Positions 1 through 6,780 are shown, counted from the first letter of the stretch. The stretch: 13,135 bases of DNA from an uncultured Bacteroidales bacterium (GCA_947176875.1 CAMWSI010000006.1:1-13135); one strand, 5' to 3'. Notes: generated from the letters alone by a model not told the origin. Numbers and translations are program-made.

Positions 1-1
1 G

Positions 2-1156
2 AAGGAGATTAAAGAAATCCAGAAGAACAGTTTACGGGAACGAGCCGAGGATATCGAGAAGCAGATCGACGAGCAGTACGAGGACGACCTGAAGCGCTAC
101 CAGTCCAACGAGCGGAAGAAGACGGAGATCACGATCGAGCAGCTGCAGGCGCAGAAAGCCGCTAAGGAGAGAGAGGGATTGGACACCTACGACGAGGATG
201 CCCAGCTGCTCGAATCGCGCCGGCGTCTCAACCAAATGGACTTGGATAGCCAGCTGCTGGCCGCCGGGGAAAATGCAAAAGCGATCTATGAGGCCAAGAA
301 GCGCTACATCGACGAGGAGCGGAAGCTCGCCGCCGGGAACCTCGACCGGCAGGCCGAGCTCAACGCCGAATCCCTCAAGAACGAGCAGGAGTACACGCAG
401 TCGCGCATCGAGGCCGTGGAGCAGTGGGCGAATGCCGCGATGAATGCCATGTCGAGCGTCAACGACCTCTTCGCCGCGCTCGACGAGCAACGCCTGCAGG
501 AGGTGCAGGAGAAGTACGACCGGGAATCGGAGATGCTGCAGGATCAGCTCGACAAGGGGCTTATCTCACAGGAGGTGTACGAGAAGAAGCAGAAAGCGCT
601 GGATCAAGACCTCGAAAAGGAGCAAAAGAAAATCGCTCAGGAGCAGGCCAAGCGTGAAAAAGCGATGGCGATCTTCCAAGTCATCGTCGACACGTCGCTG
701 GGCATCATGAAAGCGTTGGCCACGATGCCACCTCCTGTAAGCTACGCAATGGCGGCCGTAACCGGTGCGCTGGGTGCCGTACAGCTCGCTACAGTCATCG
801 CGCAGCCGCTACCCAAAGCAGCCCGTGGCCGTAAAATCAAGGGCAAGTCGCACGCGCAGGGCGGGGAGCTCGTCGTGGCCGAGGACGGGGAGATCATTAT
901 GAACAAACGCTCCGTGTCGATGTTCGAGCCGCTGCTCTCAGAGATCAGCGTCGCCGGGGGTGGCGTTCCGTTCTCCAGCCATATACCGGACGGCGGCTAC
1001 ACGGCCCGGTGGGTGCAGTCGAACAGCACGGACGTCGAAGACCTACGCGATGCTATGAGCGATGCGGTCAAGGATCTGAAGATCTATACGGCCATTACCG
1101 ACATCCGTCGCGAGGACGGGCGATATACCACTGTCGAAACGCGGGGCTCGTTCTGA
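2..1156 (+). CDS. Phage tail tape-measure-like protein, C-terminal part (5' end outside window)
   Basis: The reading frame is open to the window edge, so this is the last 384 residues of a larger protein; the TTG at 179 is only an internal codon. The first ~220 residues are highly charged and rich in Glu, Lys, Gln and Arg, consistent with long coiled coils. A hydrophobic Ala/Val/Pro segment follows (MPPPVSYAMAAVTGALGAV), then a basic linker (KAARGRKIKGKSHAQGG) and a conserved-looking module ending GEIIMNKRSVSMFEPLL. In Bacteroidetes phages, tape-measure proteins commonly end in this order: coiled coil, hydrophobic patch, Gly/His linker, then an 'E-x-I-x-N-K/R-R-S' module. The expected role is to set tail length and act in DNA ejection. 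A terminator follows directly, so the gene closes its own transcription unit. A different coiled-coil tail or virion protein cannot be excluded. Confidence 0.75.
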   Translation, partial: KEIKEIQKNSLRERAEDIEKQIDEQYEDDLKRYQSNERKKTEITIEQLQAQKAAKEREGLDTYDEDAQLLESRRRLNQMDLDSQLLAAGENAKAIYEAKKRYIDEERKLAAGNLDRQAELNAESLKNEQEYTQSRIEAVEQWANAAMNAMSSVNDLFAALDEQRLQEVQEKYDRESEMLQDQLDKGLISQEVYEKKQKALDQDLEKEQKKIAQEQAKREKAMAIFQVIVDTSLGIMKALATMPPPVSYAMAAVTGALGAVQLATVIAQPLPKAARGRKIKGKSHAQGGELVVAEDGEIIMNKRSVSMFEPLLSEISVAGGGVPFSSHIPDGGYTARWVQSNSTDVEDLRDAMSDAVKDLKIYTAITDIRREDGRYTTVETRGSF

Positions 1157-1176
1157 CGACTGCCGGTTTTTGAGCG

Positions 1177-1205
1177 AAAAAGAGGGGTTTTTACCCCTCT
1201 TTTTT
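1177..1205 (+). terminator. Intrinsic terminator after the tape-measure-like gene
   Basis: An AGAGGGG / CCCCTCT stem, extended by A/T pairs, has a 6-nt loop and runs into six or more T residues. It lies 20 bp after the stop codon at 1156 and separates the tail gene from the next operon. Confidence 0.85.
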
Positions 1206-1212
1206 CATATCT

Positions 1213-1251
1213 GTTGCCAGTTGTTTTCAAATTGGTTGTCAGTTGTTTTCA
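1213..1251 (+). repeat. Two 17-bp direct repeats upstream of the late-operon promoter
   Basis: GTTGCCAGTTGTTTTCA at 1213-1229 recurs as GTTGTCAGTTGTTTTCA at 1235-1251. There is one mismatch and the period is 22 bp, about two helical turns. The second copy ends four bases before the probable -33 element. The layout fits paired binding sites for an activator or repressor acting on the promoter at 1256-1286; the regulator is not identified. Confidence 0.6.
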
Positions 1252-1255
1252 TCTA

Positions 1256-1286
1256 TTGCCGAGCAAGTTCGGGGCGTCTACTTTTG
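1256..1286 (+). promoter_or_regulatory. Bacteroidetes-type promoter of the structural operon
   Basis: TTG at 1256-1258 and TACTTTTG at 1279-1286 are separated by 20 nt. This matches the -33 TTG and -7 TAnnTTTG consensus known for Bacteroidetes primary sigma factors. Transcription would begin near 1292-1294, giving a leader of only about 15 nt before the ATG at 1308. The -7 element lies inside an 11-bp inverted repeat. Confidence 0.6.
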
Positions 1287-1307
1287 GGGAAAGTAGACGC
1301 TTTTTTT
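1274..1307 (+). terminator. Perfect inverted repeat plus T-tract abutting a start codon
   Basis: GCGTCTACTTT (1274-1284) and AAAGTAGACGC (1290-1300) form a perfect 11-bp stem with a 5-nt loop, followed by seven T residues. By form this is a canonical intrinsic terminator for any transcript coming from upstream. It also contains the -7 box of the predicted promoter, and its T-tract touches the ATG at 1308. A transcript starting near 1293 would carry only the 3' arm and escape the hairpin. It may therefore insulate the operon from read-through, act as an operator, or do both. Confidence 0.7.
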
Positions 1308-2423
1308 ATGATCGAAATCGAACTGCGTGGCGATATAGCCACTCCCGAAGAGGGGGCGAGGCTCCGGATGATGGGCTTTGAAGATACCATTTGTTCGGCT
1401 GAAAGCATCCGCAACGCCCTCGAATCCGCGCCCGATGATCCGGATGTGCGGATCAACATCAATTCCTGCGGCGGCATGACCAGCGAGGGGCTGGCCATCT
1501 ACGACATTCTGCGCACTTCCGGCAAGAACATCCACACCAATATCATCGGTAAGTGCCATTCGATGGCCGTGTGCATCCTGCTCGCGGCGCCTTCGGAGAA
1601 CCGTACAGCGAACCCCAACGCACGGGCCTTGATCCACAAGGTGCACGCTCCGGGCTACGGTGAGATGTCGGCCGAAGAGGCAATGGCCTTAGCAAAGTAC
1701 ATCGCGATGGAGGAGGATGCGATCCTCGACATCTACGAGGAGCGGACGGGCCAGCCGCGCGACGTCATTGAAGAGCTGATGGACGCCGAGGAGATGCAGG
1801 ACGCCGACGCCCTGCTCAAATACGGATTCATTTCACGAATCAACAATTATAACACCAACAAATTTAAACAAATGGCAAACAAAAACAGCAATTCGTCTCG
1901 CTGGGCAAAGTTCCTGGCGAACGCGCGCAACTCGCTGGGCATCGAGCCCCGCAACTACGACTACACCGACGGGGACGGCAAGGTCGTCTTCTCCACCGAC
2001 GGGGATGACGACGAAGTCCTCAAGGTCGGCACGGTCGTGCGCTTGGCCGACGGCAACACGTCGGGCACCTTCGTGCTGGGCGACGGCCGCCGCGTGAAGA
2101 TCGAGGACAACGAGGTTGTCGAGATCGAGGAGGCCCGATCCGAGGATGCGGCCCGCATCGCCGAGCTGGAAAACCTCGTGCAGGAGGGCATGGCCGTGGC
2201 TGAGGAGCTGACCAACCGAAACAGCTACCTCGAAGCGGAGAACCGCCGCCTTTCGGCCGAGAACGGATCCCTGCGTAACCAAGTGCAGAGTACGGGCCAG
2301 CCGCGCGGTCGGCTCTCGAACCCCGGCGTCCGCAACGGCGGCGCCCTCTCCATCGAGGAGCTCAAAGCCCGCGCCCGGGAGGGTCGTCAGGCGTTCAACA
2401 CGAAGTCGAACTCCAAAAACTAA
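1308..2423 (+). CDS. ClpP-like prohead protease fused to a scaffold-like domain
   Basis: A 371-aa protein whose first ~185 residues match ClpP-family phage prohead proteases. It has an NSCGG oxyanion-type loop near residues 52-56 (NSPGG is usual), the nucleophile motif HSMA with Ser85, and His110 in ALIHKV. The 25-residue spacing from Ser to His equals that of ClpP. The third acidic residue would be D159 or E161. Residues ~190-371 are acidic then coiled-coil (roughly 275-326, leucine/glutamate heptads) with a basic, Asn-rich end, as in scaffolding domains that the protease removes during capsid maturation. The start at 1308 is chosen because earlier in-frame codons lie in the terminator and promoter region. 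The gene ends 5 bp before the capsid gene. The function of the C-terminal half is inferred from layout, not from homology. Confidence 0.8.
   Translation: MIEIELRGDIATPEEGARLRMMGFEDTICSAESIRNALESAPDDPDVRININSCGGMTSEGLAIYDILRTSGKNIHTNIIGKCHSMAVCILLAAPSENRTANPNARALIHKVHAPGYGEMSAEEAMALAKYIAMEEDAILDIYEERTGQPRDVIEELMDAEEMQDADALLKYGFISRINNYNTNKFKQMANKNSNSSRWAKFLANARNSLGIEPRNYDYTDGDGKVVFSTDGDDDEVLKVGTVVRLADGNTSGTFVLGDGRRVKIEDNEVVEIEEARSEDAARIAELENLVQEGMAVAEELTNRNSYLEAENRRLSAENGSLRNQVQSTGQPRGRLSNPGVRNGGALSIEELKARAREGRQAFNTKSNSKN
1872..2423 (+). CDS. Possible nested in-frame scaffold gene (internal start at Met189)
   Basis: The ATG at 1872 is in frame with the protease gene and would give a 183-aa protein made of just the acidic and coiled-coil scaffold half. 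About 30 nt before it are strikingly AT-rich (AACACCAACAAATTTAAACA) in a GC-rich gene, and look like the A-rich leaders that serve as initiation regions in Bacteroidetes. Lambda offers the precedent: Nu3 scaffold is translated from an internal start in the protease gene C. The position at the domain junction supports the idea, but an AT-rich linker between fused domains would look the same. Confidence 0.4.
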   Translation: MANKNSNSSRWAKFLANARNSLGIEPRNYDYTDGDGKVVFSTDGDDDEVLKVGTVVRLADGNTSGTFVLGDGRRVKIEDNEVVEIEEARSEDAARIAELENLVQEGMAVAEELTNRNSYLEAENRRLSAENGSLRNQVQSTGQPRGRLSNPGVRNGGALSIEELKARAREGRQAFNTKSNSKN

Positions 2424-2428
2424 CGAAG

Positions 2429-3490
2429 ATGCCCGGATTACTCAACATGAGCAACTTCACCTTCTGCGGTGAAGTCATCCGCGCCGTCAACGAGCTGCTC
2501 TTCGACGAAACGATCCGCAGCCCGCAGCTCGACGCGATCCACCAAATTTGGACTGGCGCCGTTACTGACAAGGAGGTCGGTTTCATCGGCAAGGGCGGCA
2601 TCATCGGCGTGCCGGAAACGGGGTGCGATCCCAAGCCGCAGCCGTGGGACATCACGACCCGCGCGGTCAAGTGGTCTCCCAAGATGTGGGAGTTCCTGAT
2701 CGCCTCGTGCTGGAAAGACCTCGAAAACACGGCCGCCGTCTATTCTCTGAAGACGGGAAAGGACATTCCCGACTTCACGGACACGGACTACATGGCGATC
2801 GTCGTCGAAGTCCTCAGCGGCTCGCTGCTCGACATGATGTGGCGCTGGATATGGTTCGCCGATACGGAGGCCAAGAACGTCGCCGATTCGGGTCTGATCA
2901 CCGACGGCCTCAACCTCGATCACTTCACGCTGATCGACGGTCTGTGGAAACAGGTGTACAGCCAGATCGGGGGCACCGGTGCTGCTCAGCACACGGCGAC
3001 CATCACCGAGAACGCCGCAACGACCTACGCCACGCAGGCTCTCGACCCGGACAACGTGATCGGCTACCTGCAGCGTGTGGTCATGGGCGCGCCCCTCGTG
3101 CTGCGCCGTCAGGCAGACAAGGAGCTGCTGGTTACGCAATCGGTGTACGACGCCTATCAGATGGCCCTCGAAGGTAAGGGTTCGACGGTGCTCTACAACA
3201 ATCTCGTGAACGGACAGTCGCAACTGATGTACAACGGCATTCCGCTGCATCCGCTGCCCGTGTGGGACGAGATGATCGCCGAATACGAGAACACGGGAAC
3301 GAAGCTCCACGACCCGCATCGTATCCTCTTCACCACGAAGAGTACGTTGGCCGTCGGCGTCGATTCCGAAAATTCGTATTCCGACTTCAAAGTCTGGTAC
3401 AACGAGGACGAGCGCAAGGTTAAGATGCAGGGCTTCGGCCGCGTCGACGCCAAGCTGGCGAATCCGGCCATGTTCTCGGTCGGTCTGTAA
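2429..3490 (+). CDS. Major capsid protein (putative)
   Basis: A 353-aa protein directly downstream of the protease-scaffold gene, where the capsid gene normally sits. It is rich in aromatic residues and has a DPHRILFTTKSTLAVGVD segment followed by a short basic strand (DERKVKMQGFGRVDAKLANP) near the end. This is typical of HK97-type major capsid proteins, which often end in a beta-rich region describing the shell subunit. It starts at 2429 (MPGLLNMSNF); the ATG at 2447 (MSNF) is a credible alternative, as it is preceded by an A-rich stretch. There is no signal peptide or membrane segment. The call rests on position, size and overall character; no diagnostic catalytic motif exists for this family. 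A GC-rich antisense open frame over this gene is ignored. Confidence 0.7.
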   Translation: MPGLLNMSNFTFCGEVIRAVNELLFDETIRSPQLDAIHQIWTGAVTDKEVGFIGKGGIIGVPETGCDPKPQPWDITTRAVKWSPKMWEFLIASCWKDLENTAAVYSLKTGKDIPDFTDTDYMAIVVEVLSGSLLDMMWRWIWFADTEAKNVADSGLITDGLNLDHFTLIDGLWKQVYSQIGGTGAAQHTATITENAATTYATQALDPDNVIGYLQRVVMGAPLVLRRQADKELLVTQSVYDAYQMALEGKGSTVLYNNLVNGQSQLMYNGIPLHPLPVWDEMIAEYENTGTKLHDPHRILFTTKSTLAVGVDSENSYSDFKVWYNEDERKVKMQGFGRVDAKLANPAMFSVGL

Positions 3491-3508
3491 CCCAAAAACG
3501 CAAGAATC

Positions 3509-4093
3509 ATGGATTGCAGCAAGATTACCACGGGGTTCATCGTCGCAGATTGCGACGGCCCCGCTTTGGCCGGCACGACGGGCCGCATCATCCTCGTCAG
3601 CTTCACGGACATCGACCGCGCGAAATCGAAGGACGCCGCGAACGTCATTTCGGCCATCGTCCTCAAGGAGGGGGCGAAAGGTTACGAGGTCGATTCTCTG
3701 CCCAACGCTGTCGTGGGTGAGGCCCCTATTACTGCCGGTACCTACGTTACGACCTTCCAGCACAACCTGACCGTGCGTATCTTCAAGAAGAGCGAGGCGG
3801 CCAAGAAGTTCGTGAACCAGCTTTCGACGGCCCGTGTCGTCGCTATCGTCGAGAACAACGAACGCGGTGCGAACGGGGAGGTCAAGTACGAGGTCTACGG
3901 CTGGAACAGCGGTCTGTCGCTTACCGACCTGACCGATTCCACCGAGATGACCGACGGCGTGGCTTACCAGATCGGGCTGGGTAGCTCCAGCACCGCTCAG
4001 GAAAAGAGCCTCCCGCTGAGCTTCTTCAACACCGACGAGGCGACCACGGACGAAGCCGTGAACGCCCTGCTCGGTACAGCACCCGCGGCCTGA
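3509..4093 (+). CDS. Tail-tube / major-tail-like structural protein (putative)
   Basis: A 194-aa protein that starts with MDCSKITTGF and contains mostly short beta-prone stretches, a KYEVYGWNSGLSLTDLTD segment, and a Ser/Thr-rich C-terminus. The motif 'YEVYG-x-x-x-GL' in a ~190-aa acidic beta protein resembles major tail (tube) proteins of Bacteroidetes phages. Its place right after the capsid gene also fits a decoration or head-completion protein. It is separated from the capsid gene by 18 bp and overlaps the next start by one base (TGATG at 4091-4095), suggesting translational coupling. Virion role fairly likely, exact role uncertain. Confidence 0.5.
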   Translation: MDCSKITTGFIVADCDGPALAGTTGRIILVSFTDIDRAKSKDAANVISAIVLKEGAKGYEVDSLPNAVVGEAPITAGTYVTTFQHNLTVRIFKKSEAAKKFVNQLSTARVVAIVENNERGANGEVKYEVYGWNSGLSLTDLTDSTEMTDGVAYQIGLGSSSTAQEKSLPLSFFNTDEATTDEAVNALLGTAPAA

Positions 4094-4884
4094 TGGAAGC
4101 GAGGCTGAAACGCTTCCAAGCTGAACATCGAGGGCTGGCCAATAACCGGCCGGCCTTCGATGCGAAGCGGGCCTCCGATCCGGCTTTCGCGGCAGAGATC
4201 GAAGCCCTGTATAAGTACTTCGTGGGCACGTTTCGCCGCTACTGCGGCAACTGCTGGCACGACGCTTTTATCCAACTTTTAACAATCAAGAAAATGAACA
4301 GTAAATCGCATTTCCGGGTGCTTGCAGGCACCCTCCTGCACGATCCGGTGAACCGGGACGTGAAGTATATGCTCACCCCGCAGCGGCTCGCTGACATGGG
4401 CGACGACCTCGCCCTGCGTCATCTGGCGAACAACCCGAAAGCCGTCGAGTATTTCGAGAAACCGCTTCCCGAGAACCTCGACGAGCTGATCGCGGACTAT
4501 CGGAAACGGCATGCGGAACCTACTGCAGCTGAAGCGCCCGCCGCAACGGCGTCCGATCCCGAACAGGAGGCCCCGAAAGAGGCGTCGGAAGACGCCAAGG
4601 CGGCCAAGCCCGGCCGCGGCGGACGTCGCAACGCCGCAGCGGTGGAGAAAGCGGAGGAATCCGCGGCGCCCGCTGCCGCTGAAGCGCCCGCTCAGGCGTC
4701 GGACGACGCCGAAAAGGCAGCCGCAACAGCCGCAACGGCGTCCGATTCCGAGCAGGCGGCAGGCGAAAAAGCCGACGATCCGGCCGCTGCCCCGGCTTCG
4801 GAGGAGGAGGCCCCGAAAGAGGCGTCGGAAGACGCCAAGAAGAACGCCGAGGAGTACGAAGAAGTTCCCTCGGGCGCTCGGTAG
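4093..4884 (+). CDS. Structural-operon protein with Cys motif and Ala/Glu-rich repetitive tail
   Basis: A 263-aa protein in three parts. Residues 1-67 hold a basic helical region with FRRYCGNCWHDAF, a CxxC-x-H cluster near residues 49-52 that might bind metal. Residues 68-140 begin MNSKSHFRVLAGTLLHDP and look like a small globular domain. From ~140 to the end it is low complexity, rich in Ala, Glu, Lys and Pro, with repeated APKEASEDAK units. I do not recognise a family. Position between tail-like and portal genes suggests an assembly factor, connector or minor virion protein. The stop codon at 4882-4884 falls inside the 5' arm of the tRNA-like element that follows. The ATG overlaps the previous stop by one base. 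Confidence 0.65.
   Translation: MEARLKRFQAEHRGLANNRPAFDAKRASDPAFAAEIEALYKYFVGTFRRYCGNCWHDAFIQLLTIKKMNSKSHFRVLAGTLLHDPVNRDVKYMLTPQRLADMGDDLALRHLANNPKAVEYFEKPLPENLDELIADYRKRHAEPTAAEAPAATASDPEQEAPKEASEDAKAAKPGRGGRRNAAAVEKAEESAAPAAAEAPAQASDDAEKAAATAATASDSEQAAGEKADDPAAAPASEEEAPKEASEDAKKNAEEYEEVPSGAR
4294..4884 (+). CDS. Possible nested in-frame start giving the C-terminal two domains
   Basis: The ATG at 4294 (Met68) is in frame and is preceded by an AT-rich run (TTTTAACAATCAAGAAA) in an otherwise GC-rich gene, again like a local ribosome-entry leader. It would make a 196-aa protein starting MNSKSHFRV. The preceding 67 residues could then be a separate small Cys-motif gene that has lost its stop codon and fused in frame with its neighbour. 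Both readings are inference. Confidence 0.3.
   Translation: MNSKSHFRVLAGTLLHDPVNRDVKYMLTPQRLADMGDDLALRHLANNPKAVEYFEKPLPENLDELIADYRKRHAEPTAAEAPAATASDPEQEAPKEASEDAKAAKPGRGGRRNAAAVEKAEESAAPAAAEAPAQASDDAEKAAATAATASDSEQAAGEKADDPAAAPASEEEAPKEASEDAKKNAEEYEEVPSGAR
4565..4839 (+). repeat. 35-bp direct repeat within the Ala-rich coding tail
   Basis: An identical 35-bp stretch occurs at 4565-4599 and 4805-4839, encoding most of the unit EAPKEASEDAK. Shorter repeats overlap it: GCTGAAGCGCCCG at 4528 and 4678, and CCGCAACGGCGTCCGAT at 4541 and 4730. The pattern indicates internal duplication of a low-complexity segment, so its length is expected to vary between related phages. Confidence 0.85.
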
Positions 4885-4940
4885 GTTAGGAGTAGGTCAG
4901 GCGGCCTCGGCCGCTGGGGGTTCGAATCCCCCTCTACCAC
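4880..4940 (+). other. tRNA-like element or tRNA relic before the portal gene
   Basis: The 3' half is a textbook tRNA end: a T-stem of GGGGG (4916-4920) and CCCCC (4928-4932) around the loop TTCGAAT, then TCTACC and A at 4939. The 5' arm GGTAGG (4880-4885) pairs with TCTACC over six positions (one G-T). In between are only about 30 nt, with a hairpin GCGGC-CTCG-GCCGC (4901-4914) where the anticodon arm should be. Its loop is four nt, so no anticodon can be read, and a proper D-arm is missing. It is therefore not a normal tRNA gene. It overlaps the stop codon of the upstream gene and ends 17 bp before the portal start. Confidence 0.55.
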
Positions 4941-4957
4941 AAAAAAAGCAGGAAATC

Positions 4958-6223
4958 ATGAAAGCGATAGACATCAAAGCGGCCCGGCCGTTTCAGACGC
5001 GCAACGACAAGTCCCTCGGCATACAGACCTACGGCGAGGGCAACAACTTTCCGCAGCAGGTCGCCAAGATCGTGGGTGCGAGCTGCACGGGCAAGAGCTG
5101 TCTGAACATCTTCGCGCAGTTCGTGTACGGCGACGGCTTCAACGACCACGGTCTCCAAGACCTCGTCGTCAACCGACGCCGGCAGAAGCTGGGTGCGGTG
5201 CTGAAAGCGGTTGCCGGCGACTTCACGAAGTTCAACGGCTTCGCGTTGCATGTCAACTACAACGCGAACTATCAGATCGTCGAGATTCAGCATGTCCCTT
5301 TCGAACATTGTCGCTTTGAGAAGGTCGATTCGGAGACGGGCGAGTTTCACAAAATCGCAGAGCACGACGACTGGGGCCGCGACTTCGAGGGGATCAAGCG
5401 CTTCCGCAAGCAGGACATCACTTTCTACGACATGTTCGACCCGCGCCCCGAAGTCATTCAGGCGCAGGTCGACGCCGCCGGCGGCTGGGACAAATATCGT
5501 GGCCAAATCCTCTACTATTCGGGAGACGGTGAGCGCACCTATCCGACGCCGATCTACGAGCCCGAACTTACCGACATGCGCATCGAGGAGGCTATCTCTA
5601 ACGTGCTGGGCCGAAATGCAGCCAACAACTTCTTCCCGGCCGGCGCGCTGGTCGACATCCACAACGGCGATCAGAGCGAAGCCGAAGCGAAGAATACGAT
5701 CGACATGATTCACAAGTATCAGGGTGCGGAGAATGCGGGGACGATGATGTACATGCAGGTCGGCAGTAAGGACGAAGTACCCATCTTCATCCCGTTCACG
5801 GGCGAGAACTACGACAAGCACTTCACGCAGACGCAGGCCACGATCCCCGACAACATCGGTCGGATGTTCAACCAGCCGCCGATCTTGCGAGCAAAGGACG
5901 TCGGGGCGAACTTCGGCGCCGACCTGATGATCAACGCCTACACGTACTACAACACGAAGACCTCGGGCGATCGTCAGACCCTCTCGGAGACGTTCAGGAT
6001 GCTATTCGAGCGGTGGCCGCAGCACGTGGCGGACGACTTCGCGATCCGTCCCCTTTCCTACATCGCCGGAAACTCGCTACTCGCACGCCTCGGACAAACG
6101 GCCGTCGACAAGATCATGGAGATCGTGAAGGACACGACCATCGCGGACGATCAGAAGCGAAGCATGCTTCGCTTCGGCTACGACTTGCCCGATGATGACA
6201 TCGACAAATTATTGAGCAAATGA
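4958..6223 (+). CDS. Phage portal protein
   Basis: A 421-aa protein starting MKAIDIKAARPFQTRNDKS. It has the features of portal proteins in Bacteroidetes phages: an N-terminal region with GNNFPQQVAKIVGAS, a central alternating beta/alpha region (FNGFALHVNYN, QHVPFEHCRFEKVD, YYSGDGERTYPTPIYEP), and a helical C-terminal half with NVLGRNAANNFFPAG and the 'Q-x-TIPDNIGRMFNQPPIL' type segment before the last helices. The portal is the dodecameric ring at one capsid vertex through which DNA is packaged and the tail attached. The frame is open upstream to 4511, but that part is a shadow of the Ala-rich gene; the ATG at 4958 is chosen because it follows the tRNA-like element and an A-rich leader. Its stop overlaps the next start by four bases (ATGA). 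Confidence 0.8.
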   Translation: MKAIDIKAARPFQTRNDKSLGIQTYGEGNNFPQQVAKIVGASCTGKSCLNIFAQFVYGDGFNDHGLQDLVVNRRRQKLGAVLKAVAGDFTKFNGFALHVNYNANYQIVEIQHVPFEHCRFEKVDSETGEFHKIAEHDDWGRDFEGIKRFRKQDITFYDMFDPRPEVIQAQVDAAGGWDKYRGQILYYSGDGERTYPTPIYEPELTDMRIEEAISNVLGRNAANNFFPAGALVDIHNGDQSEAEAKNTIDMIHKYQGAENAGTMMYMQVGSKDEVPIFIPFTGENYDKHFTQTQATIPDNIGRMFNQPPILRAKDVGANFGADLMINAYTYYNTKTSGDRQTLSETFRMLFERWPQHVADDFAIRPLSYIAGNSLLARLGQTAVDKIMEIVKDTTIADDQKRSMLRFGYDLPDDDIDKLLSK

Positions 6224-6780
6224 TAACGACGGTCGAATACATGCGGCTTGTGCGGCCTATCGCTCAGAACATCGACGGCCTTAACCGCATCGAGCCCTAC
6301 ATCAAAGAAGCGGAATCCCTCAACATCCTGCCGCAGATCGGCGCCGCCGTGTACCGGTGGCTGGACGAGACGGACTTCAACGGAGACGGGCCGTGGGTAT
6401 TCTCGGCGCCGGACGGCCGCGCCGTAACGATCACCAAAGAGCAGCACAACGCAATCCTGATGGGCGGCTACTACGATGGCCCTTGCCAGAGTGGCCATTC
6501 GATGGGCCTTGTCGCTGCCGCATCGTACTACGCCTATTCCCGCGCCGTGCTGGACAATCAGGTCAACGTTACCAGCTTCGGCGTGGTCAAGAAGCGGACG
6601 GAGTTCAGCGAGCCCGTGGATAGCAGCACGCTGGTGCAGGTTTCGCGTGAGGCCAAGAAGCTGGGCGACGAGGTAACGCGGGAGGTCATCGAGCACCTGC
6701 GTGCGCTCGGTATGATCGAATGCTGCCATAAGCCGCAGCGGGTTCCGCACTTCATGGCCGTGGCGCCCAAAAAGATGTAG
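6220..6780 (+). CDS. Head-tail connector / head-completion protein candidate
   Basis: A 186-aa soluble protein whose ATG overlaps the portal stop (ATGA, 6220-6223), so it is probably translationally coupled. It starts with a helical segment (VEYMRLVRPIAQNIDGLNRIEPYIKEAE), followed by an aromatic, Gly-rich middle (GGYYDGPCQSGHSMGLVAAASYYAYSR) and a helix-rich end. Proteins of this type, beginning 'T-x-EYLR...I...IEPYI-x-EAE', are found next to portal genes in Bacteroidetes phages and are thought to be head-completion or adaptor proteins. The neighbourhood supports this; the biochemical role is inferred. Confidence 0.55.
   Translation: MITTVEYMRLVRPIAQNIDGLNRIEPYIKEAESLNILPQIGAAVYRWLDETDFNGDGPWVFSAPDGRAVTITKEQHNAILMGGYYDGPCQSGHSMGLVAAASYYAYSRAVLDNQVNVTSFGVVKKRTEFSEPVDSSTLVQVSREAKKLGDEVTREVIEHLRALGMIECCHKPQRVPHFMAVAPKKM

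Noticed and set aside
2438..3763. Long reverse-strand open frame of 441 codons over the capsid gene
   Set aside because: It is a shadow of GC-rich coding DNA. It spans two well-supported forward genes, and its Arg/Val/Asp-rich translation has no recognisable domain.
4880..4940. Functional tRNA gene
   Set aside because: There is no 7-nt anticodon loop, no proper D-arm, and the total length is about 60 nt.
4511..4957. Upstream extension of the portal frame
   Set aside because: The extension translates to an Arg/Pro-rich shadow of the Ala-rich gene and crosses the tRNA-like element. The ATG at 4958 is the sensible start.
4934..5821. Reverse-strand open frame of 295 codons over the portal gene
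   Set aside because: Low-complexity Val/Arg/Leu/Asp translation, opposite to a portal gene with clear family features.
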